Shown here: piece after piece, positions 8,730 to 17,667 of the stretch
Layout of the letters: every line of letters starts with the position of its first letter
Numbering within the stretch: position 1 is the stretch's first letter
Assembly (NCBI GenBank): GCA_003221895.1
Contig: QHUJ01000112.1
Location: forward strand, 1 to 64,000
Length of the DNA: 64,000 bases
Direction: 5' to 3'
Source: Gemmatimonadota bacterium
GTDB lineage: Bacteria; Gemmatimonadota; Gemmatimonadetes; Gemmatimonadales; GWC2-71-9
Made by a program: the position numbers and the translations under genes
The notes under the pieces: generated by a model
Told to the model about the DNA's origin: nothing
Databases searched by the model: none
The model's input: only the letters and a program-made list of their open reading frames with translations

Positions 8730-9903
8730 CGGGCGTGGCGCCGCTCAGGACCAGGCGGGCGACGAGCTCCCCGACCGCCGGGCCGTGCTTGAAGCCATGG
8801 CCCGATCCGCCGCCGATCAGCCACGTATTGGCCGCCGCCGGGTGGCGATCGACGATGAAATGCTCATCAGGAGACTCCTCGTACTGGCATACACGCGCCT
8901 CCAGCAGCGGCGCATCCTTCAAGGCCGGGAAACGGTAGCCGAGATAGGCGCGCGCGGTCTGCAGCGCCGCGGGTGTGGGTGTCCGCTCGCCGGTCGTGGG
9001 ATCGAAGACGGGACCTCGCGTATCGTCGGCCACCTTGAAGCCGCGCCACTCGTTGCCCGGGATACCGTACATGAACGTTGTGCCGTGGTCCGCCCACACG
9101 GGCATGGCATTTTCGGTGAAGCGCTGATCGCCCGGGGGGGTGCCGAAAAAGAAGACTTCCTGCCGCGTGGCGCGAACGCGATCGCCGATGATATCCGGGA
9201 ACAGCGATCCGAGCCACGGACCGCAGGCGAAGACGAAGCTGTCAGCCGTTATCCGGCTGCCGTCTGACAACACCACACTCGAGAGCTGGCCACCACTCGG
9301 CGCCGGCGTCTGCACCGCGAGCTGCCGGTACTCCCCCCCCCCACCCTCGGCGAGAAATCCCTCGAGCACGGCGGCGCAGGCGCGGCGCGCCGTCAGATAG
9401 CCGCCGTCGTTCTCGAAGATCGCCCAACGCACGCGGTCACAATTGATCTGCGGGTAGCGACGCGCGACCTCGGGTCCCTGCAGCTCCTCGAAGCGCACGT
9501 GCGCCTCGCGCAAGATCGGAAGCGCGGCCTTCTCGTATTGGTCGTCGCTTTCCACCAGCCACAGCACCCCAATGCCATGGAAGAGCTGGCGGCGCCACCG
9601 CTGCTCGTGCTCCTTCCAGAGTGTGAGCGCGCGCGCGGAGATGCGCGTGTAGATCGCACGCGGGCCGTAGGTCGCGCGAATCACCCGCGTTTCCCCACCG
9701 GAGCTGGCGCGGGAATTCCCCGGACCCCAGGCGTCGACCAGCGTGACGCGCGCGCCCTGCCGCTGCAGGAACAGCGCGGTCCAACCGCCGAACGCTCCCG
9801 CGCCTACTACGACGACGTGCGGTTTCTTGGTCATCCGAATACGACCTCCGAACGCGGCGGTGCCAGCCGCTGCGCACGATGCGAGGAAGGAACGCCGTTT
9901 CAA
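8695..9903 (-). CDS. FAD-dependent oxidoreductase (DAO / monomeric sarcosine oxidase-like)
   Basis: 402 residues. An exported-style N-terminus (RRSFLASCAAAGTAAFGG) precedes the dinucleotide-binding motif GAGAFGG at 34-40; a second start at Met24 would make it cytoplasmic. NSRASSGGETRVIRATYG (about 63-80) matches the SSG.TRi.R.aYg segment of monomeric sarcosine oxidase and N-methyltryptophan oxidase, in which the flavin is covalently bound. GGGSGHGFKHGP near the C-terminus is the matching FAD-binding end. Likely reaction: oxidation of a secondary or D-amino acid C-N bond. The coding strand has a run of ten G (9333-9342). Overlaps the aldolase stop by 4 bases. Confidence 0.85.
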   Translation of the reverse strand: MKRRSFLASCAAAGTAAFGGRIRMTKKPHVVVVGAGAFGGWTALFLQRQGARVTLVDAWGPGNSRASSGGETRVIRATYGPRAIYTRISARALTLWKEHEQRWRRQLFHGIGVLWLVESDDQYEKAALPILREAHVRFEELQGPEVARRYPQINCDRVRWAIFENDGGYLTARRACAAVLEGFLAEGGGGEYRQLAVQTPAPSGGQLSSVVLSDGSRITADSFVFACGPWLGSLFPDIIGDRVRATRQEVFFFGTPPGDQRFTENAMPVWADHGTTFMYGIPGNEWRGFKVADDTRGPVFDPTTGERTPTPAALQTARAYLGYRFPALKDAPLLEARVCQYEESPDEHFIVDRHPAAANTWLIGGGSGHGFKHGPAVGELVARLVLSGATPDEQFRLARFAR

Positions 9904-10793
9904 GGTTTGCCGCGAGCCTCACGCACGAAACGCCGCACCGCATCCCGTTCAGCGGCCGGTAGCGCCGGACCCCAGGGATCGTCGCACGCCTCGTCCGGGA
10001 TCACGCCGTCGGCGGCGAGCGCCCAGAGCATGCGGCGGATGTAGCCTTCGATGGGCGCGGTGAAGGTGACGGCTCCGAAGGCATCCAACTGCGCGGACAG
10101 GCGGAGAAACGTGCGCTCGTCGGCGTTCTGACTGGCTTCGAGCAGCTGCGCCTGCATATCCGTCAACGCCGCACCCATGCCGATCAGCGCGGCCCGCGCG
10201 CCCATCATCAACGAGTAGCCAAGGAACCGGTCCTCGCCGGTGATCATCAGTTTGTCGGGGTGCTCGCGCATTACGGCCGCGATTCGCTGAAACGTCATGA
10301 CCGAGTCGAGCGTCGCGACCTTGATGCCGATGACGCCGGGCAGCGCCAGGATATCGTGGAGCGTGCGGTCGCTGTAGTCCGTACCGCCGGCCGCGGCGTA
10401 GAGATAGAACGCGATGACCGGCAGCTCTTCCGACAGCTCGTCGTGAAACACGACGGGATTGTCGTGCGGTGGAAATGCGAGCAGCGCATCAGCTCGACCA
10501 CGCCTCGCCTCGCGCGCCATCGTGGGACCGTTCGCACCGGCGATAATGGTTTTGTCGGGCAGCGCGGCGCGCCACTCCTCCAGCACCACGCGCCGCTCGT
10601 CCTCCGAGAGATGGGGCCCGCGGCCGGTGTGCGCCCACAGCGCCACGCCTGCGACCCGCTGTTGCGCCATCCAACTCGCGTAGGCACGCTGCGCCGGGAT
10701 ATCGATGCTCGAGCCGCGGAACGGCACCGGGACGGCGGGGATCAGACCCCACTCGAGATTGCGGCGAACGGACGCGCTGTCGGTAGGGGACAG
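9900..10793 (-). CDS. Dihydrodipicolinate synthase (DapA)-family aldolase/lyase
   Basis: About 297 residues. The TIM-barrel pattern of the DapA/N-acetylneuraminate lyase family is present: GLIPAVPVPF at the N-terminus, the Schiff-base lysine in PGVIGIKVATLDS and a Tyr in VIAFYLYAAAGG. Start is uncertain: the frame has no ATG, GTG or TTG between the upstream gene's stop and the family start; a CTG at 10793 gives the family length, while the nearest ATG (10886) lies deep in the upstream gene. Relatives cleave or form 2-keto acids (KDG, hydroxyproline, sialic acid routes), so a keto-acid step in this operon is the best guess. Confidence 0.8.
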   Translation of the reverse strand: MSPTDSASVRRNLEWGLIPAVPVPFRGSSIDIPAQRAYASWMAQQRVAGVALWAHTGRGPHLSEDERRVVLEEWRAALPDKTIIAGANGPTMAREARRGRADALLAFPPHDNPVVFHDELSEELPVIAFYLYAAAGGTDYSDRTLHDILALPGVIGIKVATLDSVMTFQRIAAVMREHPDKLMITGEDRFLGYSLMMGARAALIGMGAALTDMQAQLLEASQNADERTFLRLSAQLDAFGAVTFTAPIEGYIRRMLWALAADGVIPDEACDDPWGPALPAAERDAVRRFVREARGKP

Positions 10794-10797
10794 ACGG

Positions 10798-11571
10798 CTA
10801 CGAGCCGGTGAGGGTCTTGACGTTGCCCGACTCGATCGCGGCCCGCTGCTCCTTTGAGAGATCGAGCAAATCGAGCTTGGCCACACTGTTCTCCGGCAGG
10901 CGCAGCGGCTGACCGGTACCGAAGACGAACCGCTCGACGCCGATCGTTCCCAGGAGCGTCGCGAGATGGTCTTCCGGCGGTCCCCAGATCCAGCAGATGT
11001 CCCACCAGATGCGGCGCGCCTCGTCGGGCGTCGAGCCGAAATGCACCTCTTCGACGAAACTCCGATCGGCGTGCGTGACCAGCACGCGCAGCTGGTCGTC
11101 GCTGCGGATCAGCGCGCGCACGGCCGCAGCCGGGAGGTCGCCGGCGCCATCGTTCGGATGGCGTTGGCGGCCATCCTCGAGCCGCACCGCAAGCATCAGC
11201 GGCAGGCGCGCGGCGCCACACGCCGCCGCCAGCGCGCGCATTTCCTCTCCCGCCGGCTCGAGCCCCAAGTACAGCGGATCGCAGCGCACCGCCGGCGCGC
11301 CGGCCTGTGACGCATCGGATAGGACCTGCTCCCAACGCGCGAGGCCCGGGTGCACCGTGGGCACCGGCTGGAAGCGTCCGCGCGCGGTCTCGTACAACCA
11401 GGCGTTGCCCTCGGTGGGATCGCGCCAGAAGAGGCCCGGCAGATGCGTGACCCAGGCCGTGTCGATGGCGACACGATCGAGAGCGTTGGTCAGCATCTCC
11501 GGCGAAGTGCCCGGCACCTTGCGCCAGGGGTAGGCGCCGAGGAACGCGTTCACGTCGATGCGCGGTGTCAT
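10798..11571 (-). CDS. Amidohydrolase-fold protein lacking the N-terminal HxH motif
   Basis: 257 residues from the ATG at 11571, which overlaps the preceding stop by one base (TGATG). The overall pattern is that of the amidohydrolase-2 (PF04909) barrel, with VLVTHADRSF near residue 165 and RFVFGTGQPL near the C-terminus. The N-terminal metal-binding HxH is replaced by DVNAFLG, so one metal site is probably lost. Its upstream partner keeps HAH. Such pairs may form a hetero-oligomer, or the protein may use a different metal arrangement. Role in the operon is unknown. Confidence 0.7.
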   Translation of the reverse strand: MTPRIDVNAFLGAYPWRKVPGTSPEMLTNALDRVAIDTAWVTHLPGLFWRDPTEGNAWLYETARGRFQPVPTVHPGLARWEQVLSDASQAGAPAVRCDPLYLGLEPAGEEMRALAAACGAARLPLMLAVRLEDGRQRHPNDGAGDLPAAAVRALIRSDDQLRVLVTHADRSFVEEVHFGSTPDEARRIWWDICWIWGPPEDHLATLLGTIGVERFVFGTGQPLRLPENSVAKLDLLDLSKEQRAAIESGNVKTLTGS

Positions 11572-12371
11572 CAGTCGGTGGGGAATGCGCCCGGGGGGAA
11601 GATGCGCGCCGCGTTTTTCCAGCGAACCAGCGCCAGCTCTTCCTTGGTGAGCAGCAACTCCAGGTAGCGGAGCTTGGCCCAGCCGGTATCCATGGTGAGA
11701 TCGGTGCCCCACAGCAGGCGATTCACCCCGACGCTCGCCACGCAGTCTTCGAGCATCCCCCCATCCACGCCGCTTCCGGACAGATCGACGTAGACGTTCG
11801 GCACGTCATGGACGGCACGCAGTGAGTGCAGCCAGTCGCCGCCGCCGCCGATGTGCGCCAGGATGAACCTGACGTCCGGATGGCGGCGGGCGAGGGTGCA
11901 CAGCTCGACGGCATCGGAGGCCTCCTGACCCGGCCAGTCGCGGCGGCGATGCTGCCAGATATGCTGCAACACGGGCACGCGCCGCTCGCGGGCGAGCTCG
12001 GCAATAGGGTCGAGCAACCGATCGTCGGCCCGGCGGCTCGCCGCCAGCTTGATGCCGATCATCCCCGCGTCGAGACCGCGCACGATTTCGGCGCGCGCGT
12101 GCGCCGTGTAATTCGGATTGACGCAGACGTAGCCACGGATCCTATCCACGTGCTCGCGCTGTAACGCGAGCAGCGCATCGTTCCCCGCCGTAACGTCCCG
12201 CGGCGACGGGAAGTAGATCGGCGACGTGAGTCCCCAGCTGCCGAGGATCGATGCCACGTGTACCGAGATGCCGATCCTGGCGCCCGCCGTGAGCCGGCTC
12301 ACGTTCCGCTCCCGCCAATCGGCGCGCGGCGTCCGAGCGTGATAGAAGTGGGCGTGTACATCGACAAGCAT
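11571..12371 (-). CDS. Amidohydrolase (PF04909-type metal-dependent hydrolase)
   Basis: 266 residues. Metal-binding HAH at residues 6-8 (DVHAHF), a later VLQHIW and LAHIGGG, and a WGTDL motif with the catalytic Asp near residue 220 match the amidohydrolase-2 family (aminocarboxymuconate-semialdehyde decarboxylase, 2-pyrone-4,6-dicarboxylate and lactone hydrolases). No signal peptide, so cytoplasmic. It is the first gene of the seven-gene minus operon running to 6012 and is immediately followed by a paralogue lacking the HAH. The exact substrate cannot be read from sequence. Confidence 0.8.
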   Translation of the reverse strand: MLVDVHAHFYHARTPRADWRERNVSRLTAGARIGISVHVASILGSWGLTSPIYFPSPRDVTAGNDALLALQREHVDRIRGYVCVNPNYTAHARAEIVRGLDAGMIGIKLAASRRADDRLLDPIAELARERRVPVLQHIWQHRRRDWPGQEASDAVELCTLARRHPDVRFILAHIGGGGDWLHSLRAVHDVPNVYVDLSGSGVDGGMLEDCVASVGVNRLLWGTDLTMDTGWAKLRYLELLLTKEELALVRWKNAARIFPPGAFPTD

Positions 12372-12448
12372 GGCAACAATCTACAGATAAGCTGGCGCGA
12401 CGCCGCCCCGTTCCTATCTTGGGGGCGACCTTAGCCGAGGAGACGAGG
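12372..12448. promoter_or_regulatory. Divergent promoter gap
   Basis: These 77 bases separate the start of the seven-gene minus operon from the plus-strand Yip1 gene, so both promoters must lie here. A GAGG Shine-Dalgarno sequence precedes the Yip1 ATG. I see no clear operator. Confidence 0.4.
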
Positions 12449-13018
12449 ATGGAGACAACGATCGGCCGCGCGAGGGGCATCCTGCTCGAACCGCGCACGA
12501 CCTGGAAAGAGGTGGATACCGAGTTCACCAAACCCGGCGAGGTCTGGAGCAAATACATCATGCCGTTGAGTCTGATCGGACCCGTGGCCAGCATGATCGG
12601 GACGTTCATCTTCGGCAAGCGGGTTCCGTTTACGTCGCTGACAAACCCCGCCCCACTCTCCAGCGTCATCTCCACCGGGATCGCCGGTTTCGTCGTGGCG
12701 GTGCTGGGCGTATTCGTGCTCTCGCGCATCATCAGCCTGCTCGCTCCGGGATTCAGCGGGCAACGCAATGACGTTCAGGGCCTGAAAGCCGCAGCCTATT
12801 CCAGCACGGCGCACTGGATCGGCGGTGTCTTTCAAGTCCTTCCCGCGCTCAACCTCGTGAGCCTCCTGTTTTCGCTCTACAGTCTGGTACTGCTGTACGT
12901 CGGACTGCCGATCGTCATGAAGGTGCCGAAGGATCGGGCGATGGGCTACACCGCTGTGGTGATCATCATCGCGGTCGTCGTCTTCCTGATTTCGGGAGCG
13001 GTCATCGCGGCGTTCTAG
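12449..13018 (+). CDS. Yip1-domain integral membrane protein
   Basis: 189 residues from the ATG at 12449, which has a GAGG ribosome-binding sequence four to seven bases upstream. Five hydrophobic segments are visible (about 38-55, 70-92, 110-135, 140-158 and 165-187). The N-terminal ARGILLEPRTTWKEV is the typical start of bacterial Yip1 (PF04893) proteins. Function in bacteria is not established. Single gene, convergent with the aminotransferase, whose stop is 8 bases away. Confidence 0.75.
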   Translation: METTIGRARGILLEPRTTWKEVDTEFTKPGEVWSKYIMPLSLIGPVASMIGTFIFGKRVPFTSLTNPAPLSSVISTGIAGFVVAVLGVFVLSRIISLLAPGFSGQRNDVQGLKAAAYSSTAHWIGGVFQVLPALNLVSLLFSLYSLVLLYVGLPIVMKVPKDRAMGYTAVVIIIAVVVFLISGAVIAAF

Positions 13019-13026
13019 AAGCGAGT

Positions 13027-14106
13027 CTATCCGCCAACGTTGCGGAGCACCTGATCGAGGACGTCCAGTGTCTCGCTGATCGTCCGTTCGTCGTGTGCCA
13101 GCGAGACGAAGTTGTAGGCGGTGCGCTTGAACAACACACCCCGCTTCGCGGCGGCGAGCGCGACTGCGTGCGCCTGCTCCTCCGTTGAGTAGTGCAGAAA
13201 GCACATCTCCGCAATGCCGGCGACGCCGCTGATCACTCCCCCGTAACTCCGCTGCAGCTCGTGCAGGCCGTGCAGCAACGTCGTTCCGGCGCGATGCAGG
13301 TGCGCGCAGACGGCTTCGCGCTCGAATACCTCGAGCGTCGCCCGCGCGGCCGCCAGCGACACCCCCTCCGTCGCGAGCGTAGAGGAGATCCAGGTGCGGC
13401 TCGCGGCCTCCATCAGCTCTGCACGACCCCCCACCGCCGCCAGCGGGAATCCATTCCCGAGTGCCTTCCCGACGACGACAAGATCGGGAACGGGGCGCAC
13501 GTTGTACCGCTCTACGGCGCCTCCGATCGCGAGCCGGAACGCGGTCTTGATCTCGTCAAAAATCAGGATCGCTCCAGCGCGCTCGGTCTCGGTTCGCAAC
13601 AGCTGCAGCCACTCGCGAGTCGGTTCGGTCACAACGACCGGCTCGACGACCACCGCGGCGAGCCGGCCCGCACGCTCGCGAATCATGGCGCGCGCCGCCG
13701 CGACGTCGTTGAACGGCAGTTCGGCGAACAGGGCCCGGACGCCCGCGGGCACACCCTCCATGGCTCCCTGGCACCAGTCGAGCCACCCGTGATAGCCGCA
13801 CCCCAAGACGAGATCCCGTCCCGTCGCCACTCGCGCCAGCCGGACCGCGGCCGCCACCGCCTCAGCGCCGGTCTTGAGAAAGCGGATCCGTTCCATCCAG
13901 GGAATCCGCTCGGCCAGTGCCTCGGCAAGCTGCTCTTCACTCACCGGCGGAAGCGGTCCCACGACGCCCGCGGCGATCGCGGCCTCGGCTGCCCGATTGA
14001 CGGCAGGGTGGCCGTAACCGAGCGCCACCGCGCCGAGCGCCATGACGTAGTCGACGTATTCGCGGCCGTCCTCATCCCACACGCGACAGCCGGACGCCCG
14101 CGTCAT
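13027..14106 (-). CDS. Class III aminotransferase, glutamate-1-semialdehyde aminomutase-like
   Basis: 359 residues from the ATG at 14106. WDEDGREYVDYVMALGAVALGYGHP is the standard start of the PLP fold of class III aminotransferases; IFDEIKTAFR carries the Asp that binds the PLP nitrogen and VVGKALGNGFPLAAVGG the PLP lysine. It is shorter than HemL (about 430) at the N-terminus; the frame is open upstream and could add about 12 residues with a non-ATG start. It closes an operon of transporter, sugar kinase and heparinase-like genes, so it may be an amino-sugar or amino-acid transaminase and not a haem-pathway enzyme. Confidence 0.8.
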   Translation of the reverse strand: MTRASGCRVWDEDGREYVDYVMALGAVALGYGHPAVNRAAEAAIAAGVVGPLPPVSEEQLAEALAERIPWMERIRFLKTGAEAVAAAVRLARVATGRDLVLGCGYHGWLDWCQGAMEGVPAGVRALFAELPFNDVAAARAMIRERAGRLAAVVVEPVVVTEPTREWLQLLRTETERAGAILIFDEIKTAFRLAIGGAVERYNVRPVPDLVVVGKALGNGFPLAAVGGRAELMEAASRTWISSTLATEGVSLAAARATLEVFEREAVCAHLHRAGTTLLHGLHELQRSYGGVISGVAGIAEMCFLHYSTEEQAHAVALAAAKRGVLFKRTAYNFVSLAHDERTISETLDVLDQVLRNVGG

Positions 14107-14143
14107 CCGCGCGGGCGAGCCGAACAGCGCGTCGGGCCGCTTG

Positions 14144-14887
14144 CTACCGGTCGACGTGAAGCCGGGAACCCGCCAGTCGTTCGCCGTACTTGGTCACCTC
14201 GATGGCCATGGCGCGCAACAGCTTCACTTCGCGGAGGTCGAGTGGCGTGCGGTGCGCGATCTCGCGCATGGTGCGCATGACGCCGTCCGCGTTGCGCGAC
14301 TTGAAGAATTCGATCGCCTGCAATGCCCGCGAGACGTCCACGAACAGTCGCTCCAGCTCGCCAGTGGGCGTCGGTTCGGACGGGCGGCGCGGCGCCTTGA
14401 ACGGGATCTCTTCCGCACCGCGCGTCAGCGCCAGCTCGTACAGCATAATGACGACCGCGTGAGCGAGGTTGAGCGAGGCGTAGCGCGAATCGCTGGGGAT
14501 CGTCACGATGCGGTGACAGCGGTCGAGCGCCTCGTTGGAAAGACCCCGGTCTTCGCGTCCAAACAACAACGCCACCGTTCCATCATCGATCGCCACCACT
14601 TCGGCCGCGGCCTCGCGCGGCCGCTGCAGATTGCGCTTCGCCGTGCGACCGCGTGCCGTGAATCCCACCACGTGCACGCAATCGGCGATCGCGTCCTCCA
14701 GGGTCGTGTAGGTCTGGACACGCGAGAGGATATCCTGCGTCTGGTGCGCGATCCCTTCCACCCGGTACGATTCGAATTCGCCGGGATTGACGAGTCGCAG
14801 ATCGCGGAATCCGAAGTTCTTCATGCCGCGCACGACGTGCGCGATGTTGACGAGGTCCTGCGGCTCGTGGAGCACGACAACGATCAT
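14144..14887 (-). CDS. trmJ: tRNA (cytidine/uridine-2'-O-)-methyltransferase, TrmJ-like
   Basis: 247 residues. The SPOUT trefoil-knot motifs are visible: an N-terminal HEPQDLVNIAHVVRGMKNFG with the conserved Asn and Arg, FGREDRGLSNEAL (motif 2) near residue 110 and IPSDSRYASLNLAHAV (motif 3) near residue 135. The C-terminal 80-residue helical extension is as in TrmJ, which methylates the ribose at position 32 of tRNA. Its ATG overlaps the heparinase-like stop (ATGA), placing a tRNA-modification gene inside a metabolic operon. Confidence 0.8.
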   Translation of the reverse strand: MIVVVLHEPQDLVNIAHVVRGMKNFGFRDLRLVNPGEFESYRVEGIAHQTQDILSRVQTYTTLEDAIADCVHVVGFTARGRTAKRNLQRPREAAAEVVAIDDGTVALLFGREDRGLSNEALDRCHRIVTIPSDSRYASLNLAHAVVIMLYELALTRGAEEIPFKAPRRPSEPTPTGELERLFVDVSRALQAIEFFKSRNADGVMRTMREIAHRTPLDLREVKLLRAMAIEVTKYGERLAGSRLHVDR

Positions 14888-17667
14888 CCTACCAGCTCCA
14901 ATACGCCGAATCGCGACGGATCCTGCCGGTCACCGCGCAGCCACACCCACCCGTTGCCGCCGCTCCAGACGAGCTGGCCGGTGCGGCGCAGGCGGCCGGG
15001 GAGCAATTCGTTGACGATCAGATCGAAGCCCACGCGCGCGCCGGCATGCGGATACACTCCGTCGGGCCACGGAATCGCCAAAGTGACACAGTAGCCCTGC
15101 GCGGTCCGACGCCACGCGCCACGCACGGCCGAGGGATCAGTTTTGGCACTCGTGTCGCTCGAGGTACTGACGCGTACGCCGCGGGCATTGGCTTGAGGAA
15201 CGATCAAGTAGCCGACTGCAGGGCCGCCCTCCCGTGCCGAGTGCCCCGGCGCGATGTACACCTGCAGGCCATCGGAATGAATGTCATCGGGATCGTTGTC
15301 CACGCGGAGCGGCGCAGCGTCCGGCGGTCGCAAGCACAGATCGGGTTTTGTCACCTCGACCGCGAGATACAGGCAGCGCTCGTCCCATCCCGCGTAGGCA
15401 ACGGCGGAGAAGTCGTCCGGACCGGGATACGCGTCTTCGCTCCGGCGGTACTGATCCTCGAGCGCGAGCTGCAGCGGCTCCGACAGCTCGAAGCCATCGA
15501 GTGTCCCGTCGAGCGGTGGCGCGCTGACGTGGAATGCGGGTGCCGCCACCGGCGTCGGCGGGTCGATCTCGACTATTTGCTTGAAGGGCGGCGGGGTTTC
15601 GCGCGCGCCACGCATCACCCGGGGTGGCGCCTTGCCGTCCACCGATTCGATCGTCCACTCCGCGTTTCCGGGACGGTGGCGCTCGACACCAGCGCTCGTC
15701 TCGACCTCCACCGCCTCACCGCGCGTCCGAACGGTGCGCACGGCTCGCTCCGCAGTGTGGGACTCGAGCACCGTGACGATCCGCACATTGCGGCCGCGCG
15801 CGCGCGCGAGATAGAACGGTGCGCGCTCGATGCGGCCGGGCAGCGGCGGCCCGTCGGCCCGAACGAGCTCGCCTTCGAAGACGGCATGCGCGCTGAGCCG
15901 TGCGCCTCCCTCCTCGTGCGCCGTAATACTCAGCACGAGAGACCCCGGCTCATCTGGTACGAACCGCTGGGCGCGCGTCACGAACTCCGAGTCGATCGCA
16001 TCGTCCACCCACCGCCCCGTGGTCTCGATATCAACGGCGCCATCGAAATGCCACGCCAGCTCGAGGAGATGATCTTCGCGAGCGGACAGCTCGACAACGT
16101 CCACGATGTAGGAGGGGCCAGCCACCACAGTGCGGCTGACGTTCCCCGCACGCCCCCGCACCCAGGCCCAATCGCCCTCTTCCGCAAAACATTCGCAACG
16201 TGTCTCATCGGCCAGCCCCGCACCATCCAGGCGGGGCGCGTTGTGCGCGAGGACGGAGCGATACCAAAAAAGGTCCCGCGTGACATAGCGCCCCGTTCCC
16301 GGATCCGGCAACCAGTGCACGCCATTGGCATGGACGGTGAGGTGTAACTGATCGGGGTGGCCGTGTCCCGCGGTGCTCGAGCCAGTCTCGAGGCTCACGT
16401 AGCGGTCCCCGCGGCGCAGGACCGCCAATCCCTGGCTCTCGAGCAGCACACTCTCTGGCTGCCACGGCTGCTCGACCGGAGGAAGCTCGGGAACCATTTC
16501 GAGCAGCGACCACCAGGAAAGCGTACGGCGTCCGCCGTGCGCCGGGCGTGGCGCGCCGAAGTCATGCAAGTACGACTCGAGCAGCTCAGGAGCAGGCGGC
16601 GGGACGCGATGCAACGCTCCGAGCCATGACGCGAGCTCGTTCCCCCCCACGGCGTCCGGTTCACGGCTCACCATGTTGCCGAGCCCGACTTCCCAGAGCT
16701 CGAGAAAGGCCGGCTGCGCCAGCGAGACGCCAAAGCGCGCGTCCTTGCGGGCGGGAAACGTGAAATCCGGCAACGCGGTCAGGGTCGGAGCGCGCAGCGC
16801 CGCGTCCATGCGCGGGGCCAGTCGCTGCTCGGACCAGAAGTCGATACCGGCAAAGCGCGCCCACGCCGTTCCCGTCAACAGGCCACGCAGCGCGAACAAA
16901 TGGTAATTCTCGCCTTCGTACCACATGCCGTCGCGGCCGTAGCCGCGCACGAGATGCGCGATGAGTCCCGTGTCACCTTCGATGGCGCGCCGCGCAAGCT
17001 CTTCGTCCTCGAACCAGACGGCGACTGCCGTGAGTGCGGCGTTGTTCCAGGTCTGCCGGTTCGAGAATCCCTCGTCGTAGTCGCCGATCAGCGTTGCCGC
17101 CTCTTCGATCAACTGATTGACGGCTTTGGTCGTGCTCTCGTCCAGCAGGTCGGCAGCGCGCAGCATCATGGCTGCCGCGAGGTAGTTGCTGGTCCAGATC
17201 GATTCGATGTACGTGGAAAAAAAGAGCCGGCTTGGTCCGAGCAAATTGTCGCGATTCGGGTACCGCCAGTAGCGCTCGGCGTAGCCGGTGAGGATCTCGC
17301 CCGCGCGCTTCGCCGCGGCGCAATCGTTCTTGTCGCCGAGAGCCGCGACCGTCGCGAGGTGCACGGCCCGCTCGGCCAACCACAGGTGTTGAAATCGAGC
17401 CCAGTGACGATCGTGGCGTTCGCCGCGCCACCGCTTGTCGCAACGAGGACAGCGGTGCTCGGTCGGGCTCCAGGGATCGAAGATCAGCGCCGTCCCATCA
17501 TCGGGGCACACGCCGCCATCGGTCGACAGGAGCGCCTTCTGCTCCGGGATATGTGGCATCCGCTCGAGCACCGGCTGCGCGCGCTCGCGCAGATGGCTGA
17601 GCAGCGCCTGCAGGTCGGACGAGCCTGTGACGACGTCCCTGCGTGCCGCGAGCTCTTCAGCCGTCAC
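14884..17667 (-). CDS. Heparinase II/III-like protein with a C-terminal carbohydrate-binding-like domain
   Basis: 927 residues from the GTG at 17667, chosen because it overlaps the kinase stop (GTGA); the frame is open 77 codons further but only as a shadow of the kinase. A zinc-finger-like CPDDG...CPRC occurs near residues 55-85. An all-helical toroid (about 90-400) is followed by a heparinase II/III-like beta-sandwich with GHGHPDQLHLTVHANG, the family's conserved His-containing strand. The last 200 residues (SAVAYAGWDERCLYLAVEV, DDIHSDGLQVYIAP) resemble a CBM9/DOMON-like domain. No signal peptide is evident, so it may act on imported oligosaccharides. Lyase activity on uronic acids is likely but unproven. 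Confidence 0.75.
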   Translation of the reverse strand: MTAEELAARRDVVTGSSDLQALLSHLRERAQPVLERMPHIPEQKALLSTDGGVCPDDGTALIFDPWSPTEHRCPRCDKRWRGERHDRHWARFQHLWLAERAVHLATVAALGDKNDCAAAKRAGEILTGYAERYWRYPNRDNLLGPSRLFFSTYIESIWTSNYLAAAMMLRAADLLDESTTKAVNQLIEEAATLIGDYDEGFSNRQTWNNAALTAVAVWFEDEELARRAIEGDTGLIAHLVRGYGRDGMWYEGENYHLFALRGLLTGTAWARFAGIDFWSEQRLAPRMDAALRAPTLTALPDFTFPARKDARFGVSLAQPAFLELWEVGLGNMVSREPDAVGGNELASWLGALHRVPPPAPELLESYLHDFGAPRPAHGGRRTLSWWSLLEMVPELPPVEQPWQPESVLLESQGLAVLRRGDRYVSLETGSSTAGHGHPDQLHLTVHANGVHWLPDPGTGRYVTRDLFWYRSVLAHNAPRLDGAGLADETRCECFAEEGDWAWVRGRAGNVSRTVVAGPSYIVDVVELSAREDHLLELAWHFDGAVDIETTGRWVDDAIDSEFVTRAQRFVPDEPGSLVLSITAHEEGGARLSAHAVFEGELVRADGPPLPGRIERAPFYLARARGRNVRIVTVLESHTAERAVRTVRTRGEAVEVETSAGVERHRPGNAEWTIESVDGKAPPRVMRGARETPPPFKQIVEIDPPTPVAAPAFHVSAPPLDGTLDGFELSEPLQLALEDQYRRSEDAYPGPDDFSAVAYAGWDERCLYLAVEVTKPDLCLRPPDAAPLRVDNDPDDIHSDGLQVYIAPGHSAREGGPAVGYLIVPQANARGVRVSTSSDTSAKTDPSAVRGAWRRTAQGYCVTLAIPWPDGVYPHAGARVGFDLIVNELLPGRLRRTGQLVWSGGNGWVWLRGDRQDPSRFGVLELVG

